DNA from: Candidatus Woykebacteria bacterium RIFCSPLOWO2_01_FULL_43_14
Lineage (GTDB): Bacteria; Patescibacteriota; Microgenomatia; Woykebacterales; 2-01-FULL-43-14
NCBI GenBank assembly: GCA_001816835.1
Contig: MHDB01000028.1
Span: forward strand, 1-27,402
Length of the DNA: 27,402 bases
Direction of reading: 5' to 3'
The notes below the pieces were generated by a model that was not told where the DNA came from, did no database searches, and saw nothing but the letters and a program-made list of their open reading frames with translations. Made by a program: the position numbers and the translations under genes. Each line of letters begins with the position of its first letter. The stretch's first letter is position 1. Below, in pieces: positions 1 to 8,001 of this stretch.

Positions 1-734
1 TGGAACCCGAGATAAACGTGGAACCCGAGATAAACGAGCCTTTTGAAAGGCTGGGAATAGAAGACCCTCGAATCGTAAAAATGGGGGAAAGTTTCTTGAT
101 TACTTACACCGCGGCCTCACTCTACCCGGCCCGAATGGCTAGAAAAGGAGCGGAATCGTTGTTTAAGGAGGGCGTGCCCTGGCGGATTAGAATAGGTCTG
201 GCGGAGACCAAAGACTTCAACACGTTTGAAAAGCTGGGGTTTCTTCTCGATGACCTAGATGCCAAGGACAGCGTCCTTTTTCCCGAGAAAATCGAAAATC
301 AATATGTCTTAATAACTAGGTCCAATCCAAATATGGTCATTTCCTACTCTCCAAACTTGGTAACTTGGACTCAACCGGAGTTTATGGCAGGCCCTAGGTT
401 TGGGATGTGGGATGGCCTTAAAATAGGCGCTGGATCTACACCTATTAGAACTAAGGATGGCTGGTTGCTCTTTTACCACGGAGTTAATGATAAAAAGATT
501 TATCACCTAGGAGCGCTGCTGCTGGATCTAAACAACCCTAAAATAATTTTATACCGCAGCAAAAAACCGCTTCTAATACCCGAAAAACCTTACGAAAAGA
601 AAGGTTTAACTCCTAATATTGTCTTTACTTGTGGGGCTATTGAGTGGGATGATCAGTACTTTATCTATTATGGTGGTGCCGATCGGGTGATTTGCGTTGC
701 CACCTGCCACAAAGATTTGAATGGTATTTTCTAG
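1..734 (+). CDS. GH130 family glycoside phosphorylase, C-terminal part
   Basis: The reading frame is open to the left edge, so this is a partial gene; the GTG at 18 is probably an internal valine codon. The visible 244 residues contain the GH130 signature EDPRI followed by a TYTA-type segment, a mid-region WDG motif (WDGLKIGAGSTPI) and the C-terminal YYGGADRVICVAT strand typical of beta-1,4-mannosyl-oligosaccharide phosphorylases. The family cleaves beta-mannosides with inorganic phosphate, releasing mannose 1-phosphate; the exact substrate here cannot be read from sequence. About a quarter of the usual N-terminus lies outside the window. An 18-base in-frame tandem duplication at the very left edge repeats the peptide VEPEIN. 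The stop codon sits at the foot of a REP palindrome, with no T-rich terminator. The family call is firm; the substrate is not. Confidence 0.85.
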   Translation, partial: EPEINVEPEINEPFERLGIEDPRIVKMGESFLITYTAASLYPARMARKGAESLFKEGVPWRIRIGLAETKDFNTFEKLGFLLDDLDAKDSVLFPEKIENQYVLITRSNPNMVISYSPNLVTWTQPEFMAGPRFGMWDGLKIGAGSTPIRTKDGWLLFYHGVNDKKIYHLGALLLDLNNPKIILYRSKKPLLIPEKPYEKKGLTPNIVFTCGAIEWDDQYFIYYGGADRVICVATCHKDLNGIF

Positions 735-764
735 GTAGACACACCCGGTGTGTGTTAGCTCGAC
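731..764. repeat. REP-like palindrome, copy 1
   Basis: Perfect 7-base arms ACACACC (739-745) and GGTGTGT (747-753) surround one central C. The right flank GTTAGCTCGAC is shared, with one change, with copy 3 beside the transposase at 13118-13150 (opposite strand). A GTAG tetranucleotide lies directly 5' of the palindrome, as in classical REPs. It overlaps the GH130 stop codon and may act as a 3'-end hairpin. Confidence 0.8.
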
Positions 765-795
765 ATAAAAACTTGGGCCAAATCTTTACGTAACC

Positions 796-824
796 TTGAC
801 TACAACGCCTATTTAGGCTAAAAT
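796..824 (+). promoter_or_regulatory. sigma70-type promoter of the T-box/proB unit
   Basis: TTGACT (796-801), 17-base spacer, TAAAAT (819-824). It predicts a start of transcription near 831, giving a leader of about 300 bases before the terminator of the T-box. Confidence 0.8.
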
Positions 825-830
825 ACTTTT

Positions 831-1128
831 AGTTGTATAAAAGCGTTGGCCCGCCAGCTGGACCTAAAACAGAGCTTTGGCGGACAGGAGTCTATCCTAA
901 TAGACAAGCTGCATAGAAAAAGACCACTCTGGTGGTCAAAACTATGACGGAAGGATACCGTAAAATAAATCCTAAGTGTGTCGGCAACGGAGCACTCAAT
1001 GAGGATTATGAAACTTAATTGATGCACCTTCGGGTGCAGTTTTAGTTTAATAATCGAAGCAAGGTGGTACCGCCAATTTAATGGCCCTTGTGAGTTCACG
1101 AAATTCGTGGGCTGACGAGGGCTTTTTT
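831..1128 (+). promoter_or_regulatory. T-box riboswitch leader upstream of proB
   Basis: The T-box antiterminator is clear. GCAAGG (1059-1064) pairs with CCTTGT (1086-1091), the bulge TGGTACC (1065-1071) carries the UGGN that would bind the tRNA acceptor end, and GCC (1072-1074) pairs with GGC (1083-1085). The 3' arm is shared with the terminator at 1084-1128, giving the two exclusive folds. Upstream are a stem III-like hairpin with a TTCG loop (1023-1038, outer pairs AAACT/AGTTT), a long hairpin at 968-1007, and hairpins at 851-883, 890-905 and about 921-936. Stem I is not canonical, and I cannot assign the specifier codon uniquely. CCT proline triplets followed by A occur at 863-865 and in a hairpin loop at 896-898, which would suit a proline gene. 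Family knowledge: uncharged cognate tRNA stabilises the antiterminator and turns the gene on. Confidence 0.88.
1084..1128 (+). terminator. T-box intrinsic terminator
   Basis: GCCCTTGT (1084-1091) pairs with ACGAGGGC (1115-1122), with one G-U pair. An inner hairpin (CACGAA / TTCGTG) lies in the loop and six T follow (1123-1128). The 5' arm overlaps the antiterminator. Confidence 0.85.
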
Positions 1129-1149
1129 GTAGCCCCAGAAAGGAAAAGG

Positions 1150-2124
1150 ATGTCTGGACCATACGATTACTGGTGGTGGTGGGACGCGAGGCCCAAAGAA
1201 CTTTTACGAGGAGGGGAAGTTGTTATCAAGATAGGCAGTGGGGTTTTGATCCAGTCTTATTCCCGACCGACCTTGAAAGAATCTGGAGCGATGAATCAGC
1301 GGGTTTTTAACTGGATTGCCGGTTGTGCTAAGGCGTTAGCAAGTATGGGGTCTAAGGTTGCTTTGGTTAGTTCCGGTGCTGTTTATTGTGGCAGAATTGA
1401 AGACCGAGAGCTTAATCGAGCCATCTTTGGATTAGAAAAAAGAGCTACCAAAGATGGCTCTTTAGAAGACCAAATTACCTGTTTACGACAATCAGCTGCT
1501 AGTATTGGGCAACCGATCCTTATGAGTCATTGGAGGAAAGCTTTTGATCCTCTGGTCACGGAGCAAATCTTGTTGGATGATCAAACACTAAAGATAGGAG
1601 TTGAGAGGGTCAAGTGTAGCTTTGAGAGGGGAGGAGTAATTCCAGTAATTAATGCCAATGACGCCGTAATAACTAGTGGGGTTAGAGAATTATCAGTGTG
1701 TGCTGATAACGATCGCCTAGCCCGTCTAATCGCTGAAGGTTTGGATGCAATCCTTTTGGTAATTATCACTACCGCTGGTGGATTAAGGGATAGAGACGGA
1801 AGAATTATAACCTATGTTGATCTGGAATCGTCACTTGAAGTTGGTAAGTTTTCGAAATCTCAGTACGGTACTGGTGGGATAGAGTCCAAAATAGCCGAGG
1901 CCAGGGCTTTTGCGAGAGGTGGTGGGATAGTGTTAATTACGGATGCGGATTACTTAGGTAAGTGTCTGATGGGTGAGGTGGATAAAGGTACTTGGATTTA
2001 TAGTCTTTCTGCCTTAAAGGCTAAGGGAAGAAAGCATTGGGACACTAATATTCAAAACCGGCTAGTCGCCTGTGCCAAACGTAGATTAGAAAAGGCCGAG
2101 AGAGTTTCTGTACGAGATTATTAG
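1150..2124 (+). CDS. proB: glutamate 5-kinase (short form, no PUA domain)
   Basis: This amino acid kinase of 324 residues would phosphorylate L-glutamate, the first step of proline synthesis. Visible motifs are the phosphate-binding K27 in VVIKIGSG, SSGAV near residue 75, INANDAV at 167-173, DNDRLARL at 186-193 and GTGGIESK at 240-247. The usual LTDxxGL strand reads IITTAGGL. Bacterial ProB is often about 370 residues with a C-terminal PUA domain; here the chain stops soon after the kinase fold. The start at 1150 is chosen because AAAGGA lies just upstream and because the earlier in-frame ATG at 1081 falls inside the T-box. Residues 8-11 are four consecutive tryptophans, unusual for the family. 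No proA or proC is nearby. The gene is controlled by the T-box. Another amino acid kinase specificity is possible but less likely. Confidence 0.83.
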   Translation: MSGPYDYWWWWDARPKELLRGGEVVIKIGSGVLIQSYSRPTLKESGAMNQRVFNWIAGCAKALASMGSKVALVSSGAVYCGRIEDRELNRAIFGLEKRATKDGSLEDQITCLRQSAASIGQPILMSHWRKAFDPLVTEQILLDDQTLKIGVERVKCSFERGGVIPVINANDAVITSGVRELSVCADNDRLARLIAEGLDAILLVIITTAGGLRDRDGRIITYVDLESSLEVGKFSKSQYGTGGIESKIAEARAFARGGGIVLITDADYLGKCLMGEVDKGTWIYSLSALKAKGRKHWDTNIQNRLVACAKRRLEKAERVSVRDY

Positions 2125-2230
2125 GCTAAGAGAAATTGTAGGAGTTCTTGATAAACTTTCTCTTTCTCTTGGTATATTCTGTGAACAAAACAAAGCTTGA
2201 GAACGAGTAACTGTAGGTAAGTAGAGAGAA

Positions 2231-2258
2231 AAAGGCCTAACGAAAGTTGGGCCTTTCT
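2231..2258. terminator. bidirectional terminator between convergent genes
   Basis: AGGCCTAAC (2233-2241), GAAA loop, GTTGGGCCT (2246-2254), extended by A-T pairs. It is flanked by TTTCTTT on the plus strand and by a T run on the minus strand, so it can end both proB and the minus-strand unit. The upstream gap 2125-2230 shows nothing else I can name. Confidence 0.8.
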
Positions 2259-3047
2259 TTATGGGTAAGGGTTGCCGAGTTTAACTATCTCGGAAGCGAT
2301 AAAAGTTCGTTTGCCTCTTGCCGGATTGCTCAGTGTATAGCTTGTCACAAACCCGGCTCTGGTTTCGCTATCTACTTTTACATAATTAAGATTAGGTTCT
2401 GAAAAATTGCCTTTCATGGTTAGAGTGAAAGGGACATAGGCAATTGGGGAAGCGCCGTCTTTACCTCGTCGAGCCGAGATTTGAGTTTGACCCGTAAGGT
2501 CGTTCCCTTGGACGCCTAACCCACCTAACCCCTGGTTAAAATGAGCCAGCTTAAGTTCAACACTAGATACTTCACCGGATACATTGTCTGGGTAATTCCA
2601 GATAAAGTAGTATTCGACCAAAACAGTACTCTTATCTAAAAACTTGGTACTCTGTTCGATAACATAAACTTTTCTTAGGCTATCCTCCGGAGTGGAAATA
2701 GTGTAGGCAATTTGTTTATTGCGTCGATCGAGGCGGTAATTAGAAATTTGTTCCCACAAACCGTAGCTTTTCCCATCGACAACAAGGGTTGAGTCTAAGT
2801 GACCATAACTAAGAACAGGGTAGTTATCGGAAGTTAAAATCTCTGGTTTTCCAGATTCTTGGTTCAGACGAAACTTCACTCTTACGCCATTTTCTAGAGA
2901 AAGATTGATTTCTTTGAGTAGGTCATCTCTCTCCACCTCACCAACTTGCTGATACGCTTTTCCCAAAAGAACTCCTACCACCAGAATACTAAGGATAAAA
3001 AATCCCCAGCCAGTGTAATTTAAAATTAAATGTTTAAGAAGTTTCAT
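2259..3047 (-). CDS. single-pass membrane protein of unknown function
   Basis: This 262-residue protein has one N-terminal membrane helix (about residues 12-30, GWGFFILSILVVGVLLG) and a long, mainly beta-looking extracytoplasmic domain rich in S, T and G. I recognise no family. Its ATG lies 14 bases inside the end of the upstream glycosyltransferase gene (3034-4350), so the two are translationally coupled and probably act together at the cell surface. Its stop codon overlaps the tail of the bidirectional terminator. No catalytic motif or lipobox is visible. Confidence 0.7.
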   Translation of the reverse strand: MKLLKHLILNYTGWGFFILSILVVGVLLGKAYQQVGEVERDDLLKEINLSLENGVRVKFRLNQESGKPEILTSDNYPVLSYGHLDSTLVVDGKSYGLWEQISNYRLDRRNKQIAYTISTPEDSLRKVYVIEQSTKFLDKSTVLVEYYFIWNYPDNVSGEVSSVELKLAHFNQGLGGLGVQGNDLTGQTQISARRGKDGASPIAYVPFTLTMKGNFSEPNLNYVKVDSETRAGFVTSYTLSNPARGKRTFIASEIVKLGNPYP

Positions 3048-4350
3048 TGTTTGCCTTTTTTACAGTATACCAAGTATAACAAAGGGTTACAGCGGTAAAA
3101 GTAAGTGCTACGAGTCTTAAGTACCACAGTCTAATGCTGGCCCCGCTTACCCAGTCTGAATAAAGTAGTACCGATGAAGTGTCTAGGTTAAAGCTTCGCA
3201 ACATCGGTAAGGCAAAACCCGTGATTGGGACGTTGACGATTGCGAAACATAAAGGCAGTACCCACAGTAAAGTATAGAGTAGGTTTTTAATTTTGCCGGG
3301 GTGCTCTTTTAAGTCTATGAGGAGAAAAGGCAGCATGACAAAGATGTACTGCTCGTTGACGATTTTGTTAAAGATTAGGTAACCCAGAAGGGAAACTAAA
3401 ACAGTCTGATTTAAGCTAAATGATCTTTTGGCAATTAGGTAATAGATAAAAAGCATCCCAATAATAAAAATCATGAGTGAAACATTGGGTATCACAAAAT
3501 GGTAAATCGGGAGCAAAGTATCAAAATTAATATAGTTGTTGCTTAGGTAGTAGGGTAATTGCTGCACCAAAAGTTGCGGTGTCAAACCGCTGCCCACGCG
3601 GGAGGCGTGAAAATCTAAGACAAACAAAAATCCGTCGAAAAAAGGCAAAATAAATACCAAATTTGTTGCCACAAATACTGCAATAAAGGCTAAAAACGAT
3701 CTCAGACTGGTTTCCTTTTTAATCAAATAGATTAGGATTGCGGGAAAGACAAACCACGGAACAAACTTGGTCATAGCGCCAAGTCCAAGGAAAAAACTCC
3801 CCCAGTTGAGCTTGTTCTTTTCAATTGCTAGCATACTTAGAAGCAGGAAAAGAGTCATTAGGCTATCAAACATCCAGGAAGCCGATATTAGGATTACGTA
3901 AGGGTTTAGCAGAAAAGATTTAGCGCGGTAAAGATCCAACCTCTTGGAGAGTAACCAGGCGATCGCTATATCAGAAATAATAAGTGGTATTTTGAAGAAA
4001 AAATTAAAGTCCCAGGGAACTTTTAGCACTGGTGCTGCGTGGGAGACGACAAAGCTGTAGTCAATGTTAGGATGTAGTAACCCAAAAAGCTTGGCTGGAA
4101 GGTAATAAATTAGTATTGGGAGTGGTGGGTAGGCGTAATACTCAAAATTATAGTCCCACCCAGGCCCGACGTAAGCACGAGCGAAACTTGATAAGTACAT
4201 CATGGTGTCGTAAGGGGAAATATTGCGCGCTAAGTCAACAAAAAAATTATAAAAAGTCTGAATATCCCAAGGATGGGTGAAAAAGGCTGTTAGTAACCTT
4301 ATTATCAGTCCCAAAAGGGCGAGTTTGACGAAAGAGTTTAGGTTTTTCAC
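3034..4350 (-). CDS. GT-C type membrane glycosyltransferase (GT87/DUF2029-like)
   Basis: This 438-residue polytopic protein has around ten hydrophobic segments. An acidic residue sits in the first outer loop (HPWDIQTF, about residue 29) and a YAYPPLPILIYY segment follows near residue 115. Both are features of GT-C glycosyltransferases that move a sugar, often mannose, from a polyprenyl-phosphate donor to an acceptor on the outer face of the membrane. The start is GTG; a TATGAT -10 box ends six bases before it, so the mRNA is probably leaderless. It is followed by an overlapping single-pass protein. The sugar and acceptor are not known. The nearby GH130 gene is only suggestive of mannose chemistry. 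Confidence 0.72.
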   Translation of the reverse strand: MKNLNSFVKLALLGLIIRLLTAFFTHPWDIQTFYNFFVDLARNISPYDTMMYLSSFARAYVGPGWDYNFEYYAYPPLPILIYYLPAKLFGLLHPNIDYSFVVSHAAPVLKVPWDFNFFFKIPLIISDIAIAWLLSKRLDLYRAKSFLLNPYVILISASWMFDSLMTLFLLLSMLAIEKNKLNWGSFFLGLGAMTKFVPWFVFPAILIYLIKKETSLRSFLAFIAVFVATNLVFILPFFDGFLFVLDFHASRVGSGLTPQLLVQQLPYYLSNNYINFDTLLPIYHFVIPNVSLMIFIIGMLFIYYLIAKRSFSLNQTVLVSLLGYLIFNKIVNEQYIFVMLPFLLIDLKEHPGKIKNLLYTLLWVLPLCFAIVNVPITGFALPMLRSFNLDTSSVLLYSDWVSGASIRLWYLRLVALTFTAVTLCYTWYTVKKANNETS

Positions 4351-4356
4351 ATATGT

Positions 4357-4362
4357 ATCATA
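4357..4362 (-). promoter_or_regulatory. -10 box for the GT-C operon
   Basis: TATGAT on the minus strand ends six bases before the GTG start at 4350. I see no good -35 at 16 to 18 bases. The predicted transcript start coincides with the start codon. Confidence 0.5.
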
Positions 4363-4373
4363 TCATTAATTAC

Positions 4374-4402
4374 TTGACCCTTTTCGCCTCAGGCTTTACC
4401 CT
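4374..4402 (+). promoter_or_regulatory. promoter of the cation ATPase, leaderless
   Basis: TTGACC (4374-4379), 17-base spacer, TACCCT (4397-4402). The ATG at 4409 falls at the predicted transcript start, and no Shine-Dalgarno sequence precedes it. Confidence 0.6.
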
Positions 4403-4408
4403 TACATT

Positions 4409-6886
4409 ATGGAACTAGCTGGCCTAACCACCTCCGAAGCTCGTGCTCGTTTGAGGCATTATGGTCCGAACGAAATAAGGGAAACGAAGAGAGTCGTCGC
4501 TCTCACCCTTTTCTTAAGACAATTCCGCTCACCTTTAGTCATAGTTTTATTTCTGGCGGCTTTTGTTTCCCTGCTTTTAAGCGATGTAATAGATGGAATT
4601 TTGATAATTATTATTGTGCTAATCAACGGCCTTTTAGGATTTTATCAGGAATACAAAGCAGAAAAAATTCTTCAGGCTTTAAAAAAAATTTCCTCCCCCA
4701 TAGCCAGAGTTATCAGAGATAGTAAAGAATCTGAAATTGCAGTGAGCCAACTCGTCTCAGGAGACGTGGTTATTTTAGAGAGAGGCGCGCGGGTGCCGGC
4801 TGATGGGAAGATAATCCAAGCCTTTAATTTTGAACTAAATGAGGCTGCTTTGACTGGAGAGTCCGCGAGCGTTTTCAGAGATTCACGGGACCCCAATAAT
4901 CAGATATTTTTAGGGACTACTGTGGTGGGCGGAAGAGCGATTTATGAGATCAGTGCTACTGGAAGTGGTACTCGGTTTGGCAAAATCGCTACCCAACTAG
5001 AAACCTTAGAAGAAGAAAAAACACCCCTTGAAAAAGAGATTGAGTCTCTAGGCAAGAAATTAGGAATTATGGCTTTAGTTAGCGCTGGTTTGGTATTTGG
5101 GACAGGTGTTTTGCAAAGTTTGGGGGTAAGGGAAATGTTTATTACGGCTGTTTCTTTGGCAGTAGCCGCTGTACCAGAAGGACTCCCCGCAATTATAACC
5201 ACGACTTTGGCTTTGGGTGTTCAGCGCATGGTTGGTCGTAAAGCGGTAGTTAAGAGACTTGGGGCGATTGAGGCGCTAGGAGCAGTTGAGATAATTTGTA
5301 CTGATAAGACCGGGACTCTGACTACGAATGAAATGAGGGTGAGAAAAATCTGGTTAAATAACCATAGCCTTTCCTTAGGAAGAGCAAAAGAGGAGGTAGC
5401 TAAGGAACTTAATCTCAAAGGTCCTTACCTAAGTAGTTTGTTGAAAATAGCCATCAACTCATCTACCGCTGGCCTTGTTCATAAGGAAGACAAGATTAAA
5501 TTTGACGTTATCGGCGAACCGATGGATGGGGCGATGCTACTTTTTGCGATAGACGCAGGTCTGAACCTTGAGGAATTAAGAGATGAGTCCCAAAGAGTTC
5601 AGGAGTTTGCCTTTGACCAGTCATTACGGCTGTCCTCGAGCATTTGTCGCTCTAAAGATAGCTTGGAAGCGTATATCAAAGGGGCCCCCGACGCGGTTTT
5701 GAAAAATAGTAGTTACATTTTTCTTGACAATAAAAAGCAAAAACTTACCCCTAAATTAAGAGAGAGCCTGACCGCTGATTACGAAAAGTTCGCTGACCTT
5801 GGTCTTAGGCTGATGGCCTTTGGTTATAAGAAAATCACTGTCGGTGAAGTAGAAGCCCTTAGTTGGGAGAGAAAAAAGGTAGAAACCGAGCTGATTTTTG
5901 TGGGTTTTGTCGGAATTGCTGATCCTCCGAGACCAGAGATTGAAAAAGCTGTTATTGAAGCTAACCACGCGGGTATTAGGACTATTATCATAACTGGGGA
6001 TAATGAGCTTACAGCGAGCGCGATTGCCAAAGAAGTGGGGCTTCTCAAGGAGGGGGATGAAGTTTTGAACAGTCAACTACTTTCTAAAATGGGTGAAACA
6101 GAGTTGGTTCGGTTGCTACCTAGAATTAGAATTTTTGCCAGAGCCACCCCCGAGGACAAACTTAGGATTGTCGGGATGTATCAACAATTAGGTTTGGTGA
6201 CCGCGGTAACAGGTGATGGTGTGAACGACAGCCTTGCTTTGAAAAAAGCTGATGTTGGAATATCGATGGGTTTGACCGGAACAGATGTTGCCAAAGAAGC
6301 CTCAGATATCATCGTTACAGATGACAATTACGCTAGTATTGTCAAAGCGATTGAAGAGGGCCGGGTCATCTACGACAACATCTTGAAGGGTGTCAAGTTT
6401 TTGCTGGCAGGTAATCTCTCAGAAGTTATTTTTATTCTACTTTCTTTGGCTAGTTCCTTGCCCATACCTTTGTATCCTATCCAAATACTTTGGATAAACT
6501 TAGTTACTGACGGTCTTCCTGCCTTGGCTCTAGCAGTTGATCCTAAGGATCAGGAAGTTATGAGAAGACCTCCTCGGGACAGGAGCCGGAAAATTGCTGA
6601 TTGGGCATCCTTGAAAACGCCGATTATTCTAGGAACAGTCATTGGGTTGCTCAGTTGGGGTGTCTACCTAATTTTTCTTCAAGGTTTTAGTGTCGATCAG
6701 GCCCGCACCGCAGCCTTTAGTACTCTCATCATACTGCAAATGATCTTAGTCTTGGTTATTAGGAAAGGGAAAGGAGCGCCCAACCATTATTTGTTTATTT
6801 CGATAATGCTTACTTTAGCTCTTCAGGCCTTGATAGTTTTTCATCCCGCTTTCCAAAAAGTGTTCAAAACAGAAGCTTTTTTCTAG
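4409..6886 (+). CDS. P-type cation-transporting ATPase, P2A calcium type
   Basis: This 825-residue pump has the normal P-type order. The N-terminal cation ATPase segment carries LRHYGPNEI (residues 16-23). The actuator domain has TGES (149-152), membrane helix 4 has PEGLP (256-260), and phosphorylated D299 lies in CTDKTGTLT. The hinge motif TGDGVND is near residue 603. Helix M6 reads ILWINLVTDGLPA (about residues 695-707); its N and D are calcium ligands in SERCA-type pumps. The C-terminal region adds further helices. It likely exports Ca2+ (or Mn2+) using ATP. The usual NDAPALKKAD reads NDSLALKKAD, a mild departure. It is a single gene with its own promoter, followed by another promoter at 6891. 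Confidence 0.92.
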   Translation: MELAGLTTSEARARLRHYGPNEIRETKRVVALTLFLRQFRSPLVIVLFLAAFVSLLLSDVIDGILIIIIVLINGLLGFYQEYKAEKILQALKKISSPIARVIRDSKESEIAVSQLVSGDVVILERGARVPADGKIIQAFNFELNEAALTGESASVFRDSRDPNNQIFLGTTVVGGRAIYEISATGSGTRFGKIATQLETLEEEKTPLEKEIESLGKKLGIMALVSAGLVFGTGVLQSLGVREMFITAVSLAVAAVPEGLPAIITTTLALGVQRMVGRKAVVKRLGAIEALGAVEIICTDKTGTLTTNEMRVRKIWLNNHSLSLGRAKEEVAKELNLKGPYLSSLLKIAINSSTAGLVHKEDKIKFDVIGEPMDGAMLLFAIDAGLNLEELRDESQRVQEFAFDQSLRLSSSICRSKDSLEAYIKGAPDAVLKNSSYIFLDNKKQKLTPKLRESLTADYEKFADLGLRLMAFGYKKITVGEVEALSWERKKVETELIFVGFVGIADPPRPEIEKAVIEANHAGIRTIIITGDNELTASAIAKEVGLLKEGDEVLNSQLLSKMGETELVRLLPRIRIFARATPEDKLRIVGMYQQLGLVTAVTGDGVNDSLALKKADVGISMGLTGTDVAKEASDIIVTDDNYASIVKAIEEGRVIYDNILKGVKFLLAGNLSEVIFILLSLASSLPIPLYPIQILWINLVTDGLPALALAVDPKDQEVMRRPPRDRSRKIADWASLKTPIILGTVIGLLSWGVYLIFLQGFSVDQARTAAFSTLIILQMILVLVIRKGKGAPNHYLFISIMLTLALQALIVFHPAFQKVFKTEAFF

Positions 6887-6890
6887 ATCG

Positions 6891-6919
6891 TTGACAGGTG
6901 TCAGCACTGGCACTATAGT
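6891..6919 (+). promoter_or_regulatory. strong promoter, leaderless GTG gene
   Basis: TTGACA (6891-6896), 17-base spacer, TATAGT (6914-6919). The GTG start at 6926 is exactly where transcription should begin. Confidence 0.8.
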
Positions 6920-6925
6920 GAGGTT

Positions 6926-7945
6926 GTGGATACAACACTCCCAAATAGTCCCGAGTTACCTCCTATTAGAACTTTACTACGAGACTCTTGGTCAACTCTT
7001 AGGACCAGTCTTTCTCAGTTGTTTATCTTAACTGTGATAAGTTTTGTAGTAACGGCAGCAGTCATAGGCGCAGTTGCCGCAGTGGGGCTAACCATACTAC
7101 TATCTAGTGGTTTAATGTCAGCAGGTGTTATTCAGGACTCTACTGCGTTACCAATTATGGTAACTGTGACCTGTATTACCTTTTTGGTGTTGCTCGCCTT
7201 ATTGGCTATTTTCAACATTGCTATTGGAAATGCTCAGATTTTAGTGATCGATGCGCACAAAGACCCAAGTTCTTTAACAACGCTGATTAAAGGCGGTTAT
7301 AGGGTTGCTGTGCCCATGCTTTTGACTGGGTTATTGGGAGGTTTACTAATTATTGGTGGGTTTTTTGTTTTTATTGTCCCTGCTTGGCTATTTATGTTTC
7401 TTTTTTCTTTTAGTGCCTATGCTGTGGTCCTCGACGGGTATGGTCCTATCCCGGCCTTGAGACGAAGTATTGCTTTGGTTTCTAGCCACTTTTGGTCAGT
7501 CTTTACCAGAATAGTGCTTTTATACGTGATCTACTTCTTTGTTTCCTACCTCTTTCCAAAAGTGTTAGGTTTGGTCAGCGGAGATTTTAACCTGTTGGTC
7601 CAAGGTCTCTCATTTGTCGCAGATGTTGTTTTAGGGTGGTATATGTTAGCTTACACCCTGACTTTATATAAACAGATTAGGGCTACTTCAGGGAATGAGC
7701 AAGGGTCCCTGAAGTGGTTAGTCTTGACCGCACTCATTGGTTGGGGGTTGATAGTCCTTTTATCTATCGGGATGTTTAGGTTCGTTCAGTCAGACGTTTT
7801 CAAAAAGTATTCCGAGGACTTTACAGAGTCCATCAGGAAGAATATTCAACAAGAAGATAAAAACTTCCAAGCTCCGGAACTTGATTTTTACAATACCGAA
7901 ATTCCTTCGGAAACTCCTTCCTTTCCCACTTCAGAAAGTATCTAG
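6926..7945 (+). CDS. polytopic membrane protein, glycerophosphodiesterase-membrane-domain-like
   Basis: This 339-residue protein has about six hydrophobic helices (roughly residues 35-60, 75-105, 130-165, 190-210, 215-240, 250-275) and a short polar, acidic C-terminal tail. The Gly/Ala/Val-rich helices and the pattern of an amphipathic N-terminus (LLRDSWSTLRTSLSQLF) resemble the membrane domain seen in YciC-like and glycerophosphodiesterase-associated proteins. That resemblance is weak, and no catalytic residues are visible. The GTG start is supported by the promoter geometry. The gene stands alone between two promoters. Confidence 0.6.
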   Translation: MDTTLPNSPELPPIRTLLRDSWSTLRTSLSQLFILTVISFVVTAAVIGAVAAVGLTILLSSGLMSAGVIQDSTALPIMVTVTCITFLVLLALLAIFNIAIGNAQILVIDAHKDPSSLTTLIKGGYRVAVPMLLTGLLGGLLIIGGFFVFIVPAWLFMFLFSFSAYAVVLDGYGPIPALRRSIALVSSHFWSVFTRIVLLYVIYFFVSYLFPKVLGLVSGDFNLLVQGLSFVADVVLGWYMLAYTLTLYKQIRATSGNEQGSLKWLVLTALIGWGLIVLLSIGMFRFVQSDVFKKYSEDFTESIRKNIQQEDKNFQAPELDFYNTEIPSETPSFPTSESI

Positions 7946-7964
7946 CTTTTCCTTTCGGGTAAAT

Positions 7965-7993
7965 TTGTGATAAAAGGCCAGTTTTGTTAAAAT
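7965..7993 (+). promoter_or_regulatory. promoter of the YkuK-like gene
   Basis: TTGTGA (7965-7970), 17-base spacer, TAAAAT (7988-7993). Transcription should start at about 8000, so the ATG at 8002 has almost no leader and the TTG at 7984 cannot be the start. Confidence 0.65.
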
Positions 7994-8001
7994 TAAACCT
8001 T

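Noticed and set aside
1081..1149. Upstream ATG giving a longer ProB
   Set aside because: It lies within the T-box terminator and has no ribosome binding site; the ATG at 1150 has one and is downstream of the terminator.
4672..6076. Several minus-strand open frames inside the P-type ATPase gene
   Set aside because: They are antisense shadows without ribosome binding sites or recognisable protein features.
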